From contig JAILZT010000013.1 in assembly GCA_023512345.1 (NCBI GenBank), forward strand, positions 1 to 64,000: a stretch of 64,000 bases of DNA, in the 5' to 3' direction. The notes below the pieces were generated by a model. That model saw nothing but the letters and a program-made list of their open reading frames with translations. It was not told the origin of the DNA and did not search any database. This DNA comes from Paenibacillus sp. (GTDB lineage: Bacteria > Bacillota > Bacilli > Paenibacillales > Paenibacillaceae). Made by a program: the position numbers and the translations under genes. Every line of letters starts with the position of its first letter. The stretch's first letter is position 1. Shown one piece after another: positions 40,329 through 49,517 of the stretch.

Positions 40329-41036
40329 ATGGATGCAGGGACTATTTTAATAGTGGATGATGAACATGATATTCTTCAGGTAATCAAGGCTTACTTGGAG
40401 AAAAATAATTATATTGTACATGAAGCTGATTCTGGAATAAAAGCACTTCAATTGTTCGAGAGTCTCAAACCGGATCTGATGGTGCTGGATTTAATGCTCC
40501 CGGATATATCTGGGGAAGAGGTGTGCAGAACCATTCGGAACAAATCCAATATGCCTATTCTTATGTTAACCGCTAAAAGCAGCGAAGATGACATGATCAA
40601 CGGTCTGCTGATTGGAGCGGATGATTATATTACGAAGCCTTTTAGTCCACGTGAGCTGCTGGCCCGCGTAATTAGCCTTTTAAGGCGGTCTCAGCTCCCT
40701 AATTCAACTAAGGAAGGTCTTGCACTGAAATTTGGTGGAGGGCGGTTATCCATAAATACGGAGCTTCATGAGGTGAAAGTGGATGGAGATACGGTTGCTC
40801 TAACGCCGATTGAATTCAAGCTGCTTGAAGTTCTAACACGGCATCCCAAACGGGCATTTAGCCGCTATGAGCTTGTGAACTTGATTCAAGGGGATGATTT
40901 TGAAGGGTTCGAGCGGACCATTGATGTGCACATTAAAAATGTAAGACAAAAAATAGGGGATGATCCTAAGCGTCCGACGTTTATTGGTACGGTTTTTGGA
41001 ATTGGCTATAAATTACAGGTGAATGCAGATGAATAA
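40329..41036 (+). CDS. OmpR/PhoB-family response regulator, 235 aa
   Basis: The ATG at 40329 (GGAAGGG upstream) gives a normal receiver start, MDAGTILIVDDEHDI; an open frame from 40293 lies in the terminator and is rejected. The phospho-acceptor is D54 in LMVLDLMLPD, with a DD pair at 10-11 and Lys in ITKPFSPRE (about residue 105). The C-terminal winged helix contains ALTPIEFKLLEVLTRHP and ERTIDVHIKNVRQKIG. It overlaps the histidine kinase gene. Confidence 0.95.
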   Translation: MDAGTILIVDDEHDILQVIKAYLEKNNYIVHEADSGIKALQLFESLKPDLMVLDLMLPDISGEEVCRTIRNKSNMPILMLTAKSSEDDMINGLLIGADDYITKPFSPRELLARVISLLRRSQLPNSTKEGLALKFGGGRLSINTELHEVKVDGDTVALTPIEFKLLEVLTRHPKRAFSRYELVNLIQGDDFEGFERTIDVHIKNVRQKIGDDPKRPTFIGTVFGIGYKLQVNADE

Positions 41037-42378
41037 AGGTGGACTACGAAAAAGACTGCTGCTATCCCATATGAGCGTGGCCTTATGCTCCTTGCTGTTT
41101 ATCATGCTGTTAGTGAACTTGGTCATGACCCTATCATTCGGAAAATACGTAGAGAACCAGCAGAAAGCGGAAGCCGGTTTTTTGCTTGAAGATTTGAAAA
41201 CGTCGTACACAGCTGCGGGTACATGGCCGACAGATATTCTGATGTCCATATCCCACCAAGCCATGCAGCGCAACTACAACGTGAATATATTCGATGCCGA
41301 GGGAAATGAAATATGGGGAACAGGTCACATGGGGATGGGGATGGAGGGAGTATCCACGCCCCGAATGGAGACGAAGTCGGCCACCAGCTATGCAATTATC
41401 AAAGACGGACAACGAATTGGGACTTTGAAAATGCAGGGGAATGGCGGGGCTGAAACCTTACTGAATCGTAACTTTTTGCAAATGTTCAACAGATTATCGT
41501 GGGGAGCCCTTGTCCTAGTTCTTGCAGGTGCTTATCTATTTAGCCGTTTCATTGCCAATGGTTTAAGCCGTCCTCTTGTTGAAATTAAAAAGATTGCAGG
41601 ACGGATGAGAGAAGGAGATTTAGGCGAAAGAGTGATTCTTTCCCGGAGCCAAACAGAAATAGAAGAGGTGGGTTTGGCGCTTAACTATCTTGCAGATACA
41701 CTGCAGCAACAGGAGAAGCTTCGTAAGAATTTGACGGCAGATGTTGCTCATGAATTACGTACACCGCTCGCCGCTATCCAAAGTCATATCGAAGCCTTTC
41801 AGGATGGAATATGGGAAGCTACTCCTGACAAATTGCAGGTCTGTCATAATCAAGTGATGCGTTTAGTCCAGCTCGTCAGTGATTTGGAGAAGCTTAGTGC
41901 CGCGGAGAATCCGATGATTCAGCTTAGGCGGGAATCCTTATGCCTGAATGAGGTTATACAAGATTCCATTCTTGCTGTGACGGGACGACAGGACAACCAA
42001 AGTATTTCACTGGTTTTTCATGAGCAGGAGAAATTGTATATGGTTGGGGATTACGACCGTTTGCTCCAGGTTTTTGTCAATTTGCTGAATAACGCCTACA
42101 AGTATACTTTGGAAGGCAGAATTGATGTGGGAATCTCTGAGGACTCATCCGGGATTCTAGTTACGATTACCGATACAGGAACAGGAATAAATCGGGACGA
42201 ATTACCCTTCATCTTTGAACGTTTTTACCGTGGGGAAAAGTCTAGGAATCGCAAAACCGGTGGAGCAGGTATAGGTCTCGCCATAGTAAAAGCCATCGTA
42301 GAAGCACACGGTGGAACAGTTACGGTTCACAGTGACATAAATGAAGGATCTGAGTTTAAAGTTTATTTTCCGAAATAA
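41029..42378 (+). CDS. sensor histidine kinase, 449 aa
   Basis: ATG at 41029 with CAGGTGA upstream, overlapping the regulator gene by 8 bases. Two membrane segments (about residues 13-32 and 157-177) enclose an extracellular domain of about 125 residues rich in Met and Gly (GTGHMGMGMEG). Then HAMP, HisKA with His241 in DVAHELRTPL, and a HATPase domain with NLLNNAYKY, DTGTGINRDELPFIFERFYR and GGAGIGLAIVK. The stimulus is unknown; the Met-rich sensor loop might suit a metal, which is speculation. Confidence 0.95.
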   Translation: MNKGGLRKRLLLSHMSVALCSLLFIMLLVNLVMTLSFGKYVENQQKAEAGFLLEDLKTSYTAAGTWPTDILMSISHQAMQRNYNVNIFDAEGNEIWGTGHMGMGMEGVSTPRMETKSATSYAIIKDGQRIGTLKMQGNGGAETLLNRNFLQMFNRLSWGALVLVLAGAYLFSRFIANGLSRPLVEIKKIAGRMREGDLGERVILSRSQTEIEEVGLALNYLADTLQQQEKLRKNLTADVAHELRTPLAAIQSHIEAFQDGIWEATPDKLQVCHNQVMRLVQLVSDLEKLSAAENPMIQLRRESLCLNEVIQDSILAVTGRQDNQSISLVFHEQEKLYMVGDYDRLLQVFVNLLNNAYKYTLEGRIDVGISEDSSGILVTITDTGTGINRDELPFIFERFYRGEKSRNRKTGGAGIGLAIVKAIVEAHGGTVTVHSDINEGSEFKVYFPK

Positions 42379-42394
42379 GTAAAATAAGTTCTCC

Positions 42395-42434
42395 AAGCCC
42401 ATCTTTGTCCCTTTTAGGGGAAAGAGGGCTTTTT
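42395..42434 (+). terminator. terminator after the two-component system
   Basis: AAGCCC..CTTT..CCC pairs with GGG..AAAG.GGGCTT (imperfect stem), followed by five T. A downstream ATTATTATTATAATTAG stretch may hold the next gene's -10. Confidence 0.7.
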
Positions 42435-42524
42435 ATCTTGTAATTTCCTGTCGCAAAGTAATTATGGAAAATTAATGTAATTATTATTATAATTAGAAGA
42501 TCACGTAGAGGAGGATGAAATCTT

Positions 42525-44879
42525 TTGAAAAGTAATCGCACTCATTTTGTTCAGCAGACAGCCAAAGCCGCATTGATCACTACCGTAGCTCTTGCACTGG
42601 TCTTACCTGCCGGCTTCGCGGGAGCAGAAACAGTAAGTAAGCCAGTTAGTGTAACGGCTTCTTCAGCCGCTGGTGACTCATCCGCGAACTCAGTAAAAGC
42701 TGCAGATCCCGCCAAAGTAAAATTCACCAAAGAAGCAGCCATTGCCAAAATAAAAGAACTGTTTCCTATCCTTAAGGACGCAACTGTAAACAGCGTTGAG
42801 TTAGGTGTGAGCAATCAGTATCCCGCTCCGCAGAACCAAATGGTCTGGAGTATCCAGTGGGAATATCGAGTCGGGAACGGGGGATATGGATTTCAAAGTA
42901 TGGTTGATGCGATCACCGGGGATCTAATCAATACATATTTATACTTCCCGCAAACAGGAAACGAAGCTTATTATCCACCAAAGGTCTCACAATCACAGGC
43001 CTTAGAGCAAGCACAGGCTTTTATTACCAAAGCTGCACCCTCGATTAAAAGCAGTGATTTACAGTTGGATGATAATCCTGGTATGAATCCTAATAATAGA
43101 GCCTTATTCGGCCCTGTTCAATACTATTTTAACTTCCGTATCTTGAAAAATGGTATCTTTTCTGCAGCTGACAATGTTTCGGTAGCTGTCGACGGCAACG
43201 GGAGTATTATCCAGTTCAGTAAGCAGGGGGATGATCTCACTTATCCATCGGCTACACCGAAAGTCACACTAGAGCAGGCTGAGAAGAGTTACGCTGAGAA
43301 CTTTGATATTGGACTTTTTTATGTTCCTATTTACAAGGGTGGAACGCTAAAAAGTTGGGTTCTCGGGTGGCGGCCGCTTGAGCAAGCTCTATACCCTCTT
43401 GATGCTGTAACCGGTAAGCCGGTAGATATGGAAGGTAATGCAGCTACTCCTACATCGGTGACCTATTCTGATGTACCTCTAGGCAAAAATATTTTCAAGT
43501 CGAACAGCACGGGAAGGCAGCTTACTGCGGAAGAAGCAGCCAATTTAGTCAAAAAGGTAGCTTATATTCCGGCAGACCGTAAGCTTATCTCTCAAACAGA
43601 GACTCAAGATTACATGAATCCGGACCGGAAGCTCTGGAGATTGACTTGGGGTAACAATGATAGATTTACTGGCGGTATGCCTTCACAGTCATATGCTGAG
43701 ATAGATGCAAAGACCGGAGAGATATTGCAGTTCCAGGTAGATCAATTTTCCTATGGAATCAATGCTAAGGCACTTCCTGCTCCTGCTGGAGGCAAAAAGT
43801 TGACACAGAAGGAAGCTAAGCAACAAGCCTTGAACCTTGTAAACCAAATGTACAATCAAGCAAGTACTAATCTCAAGCTTGTTGAGCGTGGCGGGGACTG
43901 GAATGTGAACCCAGACAAAACAGGTTACCGTTATGAATTCATCCGATTTTATAAAGGGATTCCTGTAGCGGATAGCTATGTTAGCATTAATCTGGATCTT
44001 TATGGAAGGATTCAATTCTACAGCACCGCGCGGAATACCGGGCTCGAGAAGATCACCCAAGAACCAGTTCCGGTGGTAACCAAGAAAGAAGCCCTTGCAA
44101 GCTTTTTAAGCCAATATAAATTGAAGCTTCAATATACCCGTGTTGGCGGCTACACCATGAATAACAGCTTCATTACGCCTAAGATAAAGCTCGTATATGC
44201 ACCCTATCCAGTAGATGCCCAAAAGTCTTCTGAGATTATTGATGCAATTACCGGGAAAGGGGTTTCTGTATACGAAATCCCTGGGATTAAGGGAGTGCTG
44301 GCAGCTGCAACCGATATTAAAGGACATTCAGCAGAAAAAGAATTATCAGAGCTATTGAAATTTAATGTAATTGCCCCTGATGCGGACGGTAAGGTTAATC
44401 CGGATCAGGAAATAACCATGGGGGACTGGCTGACTATAATCGTGAAGGCCTCTACTCCGTATTTTGAAGGTTATTATAACGGTGCTGAACGTAAAACTGT
44501 GGCAGGAGTAAATCCTGAAAATCCATATTACAATGCGGTTGCCTATGCTGCAGATCGGGGATGGGTGAATAGAGATTCCGTTGTATCGGTCGACAGTAAG
44601 CTTACTCGGGAACAACTTGCTGTTCAACTGACGGCTTTTGTGAAATACAGCAAAATCTCAGTTTACCTGGATAAAGATAGTACTGTAGGCCAATTTAGTG
44701 ACAGTTCTACTATTAGTAATAAGGGTGCAGTCGCAATCGCCGTGAAGTTGGGACTAATGAAGGATGATAACGGCAAGTTTAATCCTCAATTGACCGTAAC
44801 CAAGGCACAAGCGGCCTCTGTAATTATGAAGCTGGTGGAACTACAAGGTAAGACCGATCAAATGATTGGCCAACAATAA
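42525..44879 (+). CDS. secreted YcdB/YcdC-repeat protein with SLH region, 784 aa
   Basis: A TTG at 42525 follows GAGGAGGA. A signal peptide (about residues 1-34) is followed by three or more related YcdB/YcdC-PepSY-like units, each containing a variant of VDAITGDLINTY / LDAVTGKPVDME / IDAKTGEILQFQ / IDAITGKGVSVY. The last 190 residues have three S-layer homology-like segments (NVIAPDADGKVNPDQEITMG, AADRGWVNRDSVVSVDSKLT, VKLGLMKDDNGKFNPQLTVT), which bind secondary wall polymer. The protein is therefore expected on the cell surface. PepSY-type units often inhibit proteases. Confidence 0.87.
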   Translation: MKSNRTHFVQQTAKAALITTVALALVLPAGFAGAETVSKPVSVTASSAAGDSSANSVKAADPAKVKFTKEAAIAKIKELFPILKDATVNSVELGVSNQYPAPQNQMVWSIQWEYRVGNGGYGFQSMVDAITGDLINTYLYFPQTGNEAYYPPKVSQSQALEQAQAFITKAAPSIKSSDLQLDDNPGMNPNNRALFGPVQYYFNFRILKNGIFSAADNVSVAVDGNGSIIQFSKQGDDLTYPSATPKVTLEQAEKSYAENFDIGLFYVPIYKGGTLKSWVLGWRPLEQALYPLDAVTGKPVDMEGNAATPTSVTYSDVPLGKNIFKSNSTGRQLTAEEAANLVKKVAYIPADRKLISQTETQDYMNPDRKLWRLTWGNNDRFTGGMPSQSYAEIDAKTGEILQFQVDQFSYGINAKALPAPAGGKKLTQKEAKQQALNLVNQMYNQASTNLKLVERGGDWNVNPDKTGYRYEFIRFYKGIPVADSYVSINLDLYGRIQFYSTARNTGLEKITQEPVPVVTKKEALASFLSQYKLKLQYTRVGGYTMNNSFITPKIKLVYAPYPVDAQKSSEIIDAITGKGVSVYEIPGIKGVLAAATDIKGHSAEKELSELLKFNVIAPDADGKVNPDQEITMGDWLTIIVKASTPYFEGYYNGAERKTVAGVNPENPYYNAVAYAADRGWVNRDSVVSVDSKLTREQLAVQLTAFVKYSKISVYLDKDSTVGQFSDSSTISNKGAVAIAVKLGLMKDDNGKFNPQLTVTKAQAASVIMKLVELQGKTDQMIGQQ

Positions 44880-44916
44880 AGGGTGCATAACCTTTTAGAG
44901 AAATAGTGAACAAATG

Positions 44917-44974
44917 AGACGTATATTATAGCCTAGTTCCGACCGGAGCTTGGGTTATAATGTACGTCTTTTTT
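44917..44974 (+). terminator. terminator after the SLH protein gene
   Basis: AGACGTATATTATA pairs imperfectly with TATAATGTACGTCT, with an inner CCG/CGG, followed by six T. Confidence 0.85.
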
Positions 44975-45415
44975 CGGCTCTATCTCAAAATAGTTTTGGT
45001 TTAATAAGTGAATGTAACAAAGAAATCACAATTTTTTTTGTCGTAAAAGGACCCTGAATTTATTTCATCAAAATAAATACTGAAAAATATATATGTAAAA
45101 TAAATCAAGGAATAAAATAGAATAAATTACATATTTAGGTCAGTATAGCCCCATTCGCTCCTTTTGGTTTAAGTAAACATATAATTAATTAAAAAACAGT
45201 CAGATTTTATTTTGAAAAAGGTTCTATTAAACAAAGAAAAACGCATAAAGTGGCAAAATTTATGTTTACATAAGTGTGAATAGATTTAGATAAATTCATT
45301 TACAAGGGATTTTATGTATGATATCTTTGCAGTGGCAGCGCATTCATTTTGCTTTTATGGAATTAGTTTTGATATATGTAAATTAAAGGGTAGGTATGAT
45401 GGGAGGGTGTTAGTT
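44975..45415 (+). other. long AT-rich intergenic region, no gene
   Basis: Very AT-rich, with several TTGAAA/TATAAT-like words but no single convincing promoter, and no catabolite-response element I would defend. It probably holds the promoter of the carbohydrate cluster. Confidence 0.4.
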
Positions 45416-47914
45416 TTGTATACATATGGACGAAAGCTGTGGTTGACCCTGCTAATCTTTATGATTGTTGTGGGTGTAATAGCATACTATTGGCCTTCAG
45501 GTAAATCTAATGAGACTGGCAGCCAACAACCCGCTTATAAGATGACTGTGGATACAGCTAATCCGGGAGTGAAAATTAGCCCGATGCTGTATGGGGCTTT
45601 TTTTGAAGAGATTAACCATGCCGGTGATGGTGGTCTGTACGCAGAGCTGATCTCCAACCGTTCCTTTGAAGATCACCCTGATACCTTGTTCAATTGGTGG
45701 TTGGAGGAAAAAGGAGGCAGTAAAGGAAAGGTGTCGCTGACGGATTCCAATCTGCTGAATAACGCTCAGAGCCGGGCAATGGCATTAACGGTGACCTCCG
45801 AGAAAGAAGGAGGGAGGGTGTCTGCTGTAAATAACGGATATTGGGGAATCTCATTAACTAAAGGGGCCAGTTACCAATTAACCTTTTACGCTAGATCCGA
45901 GGCGGGAGATACTGACGTACCTTTACACATTAGTCTAGAAAGCTCTGATGGCAAAGAAATCTATGCAGAGCTGAAAGTCGATAAATTGAAAGAGGGATGG
46001 CATCAATATACCTATACACTAGTCTCCTCCGGTACTGCGGCGAACGCTCGAATATTATTCTCTGCTTCCCGAGCGGGCACAGTATATTTGGATATCGTCT
46101 CATTGTTCCCAAAGACCTGGAAGGACCGAGATAACGGTCTGCGACTGGATTTGGCTGAAAAGGTAGCTGCGATGAAGCCCTCCTTTGTACGATTTCCAGG
46201 TGGGTGTTTCGTAGAAGGGAAAACCCCAATGGATGCCTATCAATGGAAGAAAACGATTGGTCCCATTGAAACGCGTTCGGGACATCAGGGGTATTGGGAT
46301 TATCGATCTACAGACGGGCTTGGCTTCCACGAATATTTGCAATGGGCTGAAGATTTGGAAGCGGAGCCTCTATATGTAGCTTATATCGGTATCTCCCATA
46401 ATGGAGATCCTATTGCAAAAGCCAATACGGTACCGGTTAGTGAAATACAACCTTGGATACAAGACGTGCTGGATGCGATTGAATATGCAAATGGCCCAGT
46501 GAGCAGCGAGTGGGGGGCTAAACGAGCAGCTAATGGCCATGCGGAGCCTTTTCAGATGAAATATGTGGAGATTGGGAACGAGAACAATTTCCAAATGAGT
46601 GAATATATTCAACGCTATGGGTTGTTTTATACAGCGATCAAAGAAAAGTATCCGGATATCCATATCATAGCGGATGCCGCGATAGAGGGCGAACCTATTG
46701 AAATGGTTGATGAGCATTTCTATGAATCGTCCGAATGGTTTCTGAGCAATTCAACCCGATATGATACCTATGACCGCAAGGGTCCCGCGATCTATGTCGG
46801 CGAGTATGCGGTAACAAAGGGTGCGGGGGAAGGCAATCTGAACGCAGCCATAGGTGAGGCCGCTTTTATGATGGGAATGGAACGCAATTCTGATATTGTG
46901 CAGATGTCTTCTTACGCTCCGCTGTTTGTGAATACGAAGGACCGTACCTGGAATCCAGACGCGATTGTGTTCGATTCTGCCAATAGTTATGGCACGCCTT
47001 CCTACCATGTTCAACAGATGTTTGGCAGTAATAAGGGAGATGTGGTACTGCCGACTACACTTGAGGTTACTGGCGATAAGGAAATGTCTAAGGCGAAATC
47101 CATTCAGGGCGCTATCGGACTTGGCTCATGGGCGACTCAAGTGGAATACAGCGATGTGCAAGTGACGAAGGGCAATGATACTCTTTTCCAGGATGATTTC
47201 AAGAGCGATTCTGAAGATTGGGAACTGAAGAACGGAAGCTGGGAACAAACCGAAGGATTATTCAAACAGACCGGAAGTGATATTGATGTCCGTGCGGTCG
47301 CCGGTGATCCCTCGTGGAGTGATTATACCTTATCCCTCAAAGCAAGGAAGACAGGCGGAGCTGAAGGTATGCTGATTATGTTCGGAGCCAAGGATGAAGG
47401 CACCTTTTACTGGTGGAATCTGGGGGGCTGGGGAAATACACAAAGCGCCATAGAGAAATCAATAGGTGGAACAAGAGCGACCCTAGGTAGAACAGTACCC
47501 TTAAGCATTGAAAGCAATAAATGGTATGACATTCGCATTGAATTAACAGGTTCTACGATCCGCACTTATTTGGATGACAAGCTTATTCAGGAAGTGAACG
47601 ACCAAAGTTCTGTGGGACCGTTGTTCCAAACGGCCAGTCGTGATCTTGCCACTGGTGATCTTATAGTAAAAGTCGTCAATTCAGGAGATCGTGTTGAGCA
47701 GACGATAATTTCATTTGCAGGATTAGCTACCCAAAATATAGAAGGAACGGCTCTCGTTCTGAAGTCGGAGGACCTCAGTGATGAGAACAGTTTTACAGAA
47801 CCTAACAAGGTAGCTCCCATAACTCAAAAGGTAAACGTGGAGAATGGTAGTCTGGAGTTTAGTTTCCCTAAATATTCGGTGACAGTGCTAAGGCTGAAGG
47901 AAGGGGGGGCATGA
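45416..47914 (+). CDS. membrane-anchored GH51 alpha-L-arabinofuranosidase, 832 aa
   Basis: The TTG at 45416 (GGGAGGG eight bases upstream) is preferred over starts further upstream because it gives a normal N-terminal anchor, LWLTLLIFMIVVGVIAYYW. GH51 features: MLYGAFFEEINHAGDGGLYA near the start of the mature part, VRFPGGCFVEG, acid/base Glu389 in EIGNEN, and nucleophile Glu463 in YVGEYA. A C-terminal jelly-roll region (LFQDDFKSDSEDWELKNGSW) looks like a LamG/DUF1080-type carbohydrate-binding module. It should release arabinose from arabinan or arabinoxylan outside the cell. First gene of a ten-gene cluster. Confidence 0.92.
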   Translation: MYTYGRKLWLTLLIFMIVVGVIAYYWPSGKSNETGSQQPAYKMTVDTANPGVKISPMLYGAFFEEINHAGDGGLYAELISNRSFEDHPDTLFNWWLEEKGGSKGKVSLTDSNLLNNAQSRAMALTVTSEKEGGRVSAVNNGYWGISLTKGASYQLTFYARSEAGDTDVPLHISLESSDGKEIYAELKVDKLKEGWHQYTYTLVSSGTAANARILFSASRAGTVYLDIVSLFPKTWKDRDNGLRLDLAEKVAAMKPSFVRFPGGCFVEGKTPMDAYQWKKTIGPIETRSGHQGYWDYRSTDGLGFHEYLQWAEDLEAEPLYVAYIGISHNGDPIAKANTVPVSEIQPWIQDVLDAIEYANGPVSSEWGAKRAANGHAEPFQMKYVEIGNENNFQMSEYIQRYGLFYTAIKEKYPDIHIIADAAIEGEPIEMVDEHFYESSEWFLSNSTRYDTYDRKGPAIYVGEYAVTKGAGEGNLNAAIGEAAFMMGMERNSDIVQMSSYAPLFVNTKDRTWNPDAIVFDSANSYGTPSYHVQQMFGSNKGDVVLPTTLEVTGDKEMSKAKSIQGAIGLGSWATQVEYSDVQVTKGNDTLFQDDFKSDSEDWELKNGSWEQTEGLFKQTGSDIDVRAVAGDPSWSDYTLSLKARKTGGAEGMLIMFGAKDEGTFYWWNLGGWGNTQSAIEKSIGGTRATLGRTVPLSIESNKWYDIRIELTGSTIRTYLDDKLIQEVNDQSSVGPLFQTASRDLATGDLIVKVVNSGDRVEQTIISFAGLATQNIEGTALVLKSEDLSDENSFTEPNKVAPITQKVNVENGSLEFSFPKYSVTVLRLKEGGA

Positions 47915-47990
47915 GCGTCACGTGAGGGACCTTACTCTTTAACTATAGGTTGTCATTTTATTTGTTCAATATAAAAGGGAGGTTATGTTT

Positions 47991-49418
47991 ATGAAAAGAA
48001 AAACGAGAAATCTAGTATGGTGCATTCTGATGGTTGTAGTATTACTGCTGTCATCCTGTAGTAATGGGAGTAACGCTACAACGACCAAAAATGCAGATAA
48101 CAACGTAAGTGCGACAAAGACAGCGGACGCTGGAAATACGGCAGAAGCGGTAGAACCGGCAACTACGGACAATGCTGCAGGCGAAGTAGTTGCTGCCGAT
48201 TTACCGAGCAAAGACATTACGGGTGAAGTTACGGTGTGGGCATTTAATGAAAAAGTATTTGAGGAAGTCGGCACTGCTTTTATGGCCGAATATCCTGGAA
48301 TTAAGTTGAAAACAGTGGTTATGCCATTTGGTGATCTTCATGACAAACTGCAAACGACGATCGCCGCAGGTAGTGGGGCGCCGGACGTAGCAGAAGTGGA
48401 AATGTATCAGTTAAACCGTTATATGGCGGGGAATGTACTGGAGAACCTGCTGGCAGAACCTTATAACGCGGGAAGATTTAAGGATTTGGTCCATCCCTTT
48501 AACTGGGAACGCTGGATGACACCGGACAGTTCACAGTTGCTCGGAATGCCTTGGGATATGACGCCTGGAGTTTACTACTACCGTGCGGACATTTTTGAAG
48601 AGCTGGGATTGCCAAGTGATCCTACGGAGTTAGGCGAATATATGCAGGATGAGGAGAATTTCCTGAATCTGGTTCAGATTCTAAAAGCTAATGGAAAATA
48701 CTTCATGGAGTGGAGCGATGGCCCGATTGTATGGGCTGGAGATGAAGTTGGCTACTTCGATAAAGATATGAATTGGACTCGTAATACAGAGAAAATGGTG
48801 AAGGTCCTCGATATTACGAAACGTGGACAGCAGCTAGGTTGGGCACCTCACTTGGGCTATACGACAGATGAAGGCAAACAACTGGTGTTGAAAGGTGATA
48901 TGGTCGGCGTTGTATCCGGCTCATTCGGTGCACGCGGACTTCAAGAAACGTTCCCAGAGCTGTCTGGAAAATGGAAAGTGACTCGTTTGCCGATTGGCAT
49001 AAATGTGGGTATGGGCGGATCCAGTTTCGTTATTCCTGCTCAAAGTAAGAACAAGGAAGCGGCATGGGCTTATATTCAGTGGAGCATGAGAAGTGAAAAT
49101 GCCTGGAAAATTTGGACCAAACACTCCATTCAACCGGGATACAAGGATATTGCCGGCCTCGATTGGTACGCTAACACTAAAAATGAATACCTGGGTGGCC
49201 AGGAGGAATTCAAGCTCTATGAACAGATGAGTACCGATATTCCTACTAAACACTTAACTCCTGTGGACAACAAAGGCTGGGAGATCTTTATAGCTGCAGT
49301 TGGTGATGCACTTGCCAAAAATACAGACTCCAAAACAGCTATTCAAAAAATAGGTGATGATGTTTTGAAACAGGCGGCTAAAGAGATTGAAAGCTTTAAG
49401 AAGGCTATGCAGCCGTAA
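47991..49418 (+). CDS. ABC sugar-binding lipoprotein, 475 aa
   Basis: The ATG at 47991 (AAGGGAGG eight bases upstream) gives a lipoprotein signal ending LLSSC with Cys23, then a Thr/Ala/Asn-rich linker. The body is a family 1 extracellular solute-binding protein: GEVTVWAFNEKVFEEVGTAF, TIAAGSGAPDVAEVEM, and MGGSSFVIPAQSKNKEAAW. It should deliver a sugar to the permeases of this cluster. Confidence 0.93.
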   Translation: MKRKTRNLVWCILMVVVLLLSSCSNGSNATTTKNADNNVSATKTADAGNTAEAVEPATTDNAAGEVVAADLPSKDITGEVTVWAFNEKVFEEVGTAFMAEYPGIKLKTVVMPFGDLHDKLQTTIAAGSGAPDVAEVEMYQLNRYMAGNVLENLLAEPYNAGRFKDLVHPFNWERWMTPDSSQLLGMPWDMTPGVYYYRADIFEELGLPSDPTELGEYMQDEENFLNLVQILKANGKYFMEWSDGPIVWAGDEVGYFDKDMNWTRNTEKMVKVLDITKRGQQLGWAPHLGYTTDEGKQLVLKGDMVGVVSGSFGARGLQETFPELSGKWKVTRLPIGINVGMGGSSFVIPAQSKNKEAAWAYIQWSMRSENAWKIWTKHSIQPGYKDIAGLDWYANTKNEYLGGQEEFKLYEQMSTDIPTKHLTPVDNKGWEIFIAAVGDALAKNTDSKTAIQKIGDDVLKQAAKEIESFKKAMQP

Positions 49419-49517
49419 GGAAATTTAATAACAAGAGGGCAGCCTGGTTTGCCAGAGCTGTCCTGCTTGTTTTCACTCAAGTACGAGAGGCCCGTATAGA
49501 TGGGAGGAGACCGATGC

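Noticed and set aside
43689..44060. Minus-strand frames within the SLH protein, the GH51 gene and the binding-protein genes
   Set aside because: All are shadows of strongly supported plus-strand genes, with no start signals.
45314..45415. N-terminal extension of the GH51 enzyme from an ATG at 45314
   Set aside because: It adds residues before the anchor helix and lacks a ribosome site; the TTG at 45416 has GGGAGGG in place.
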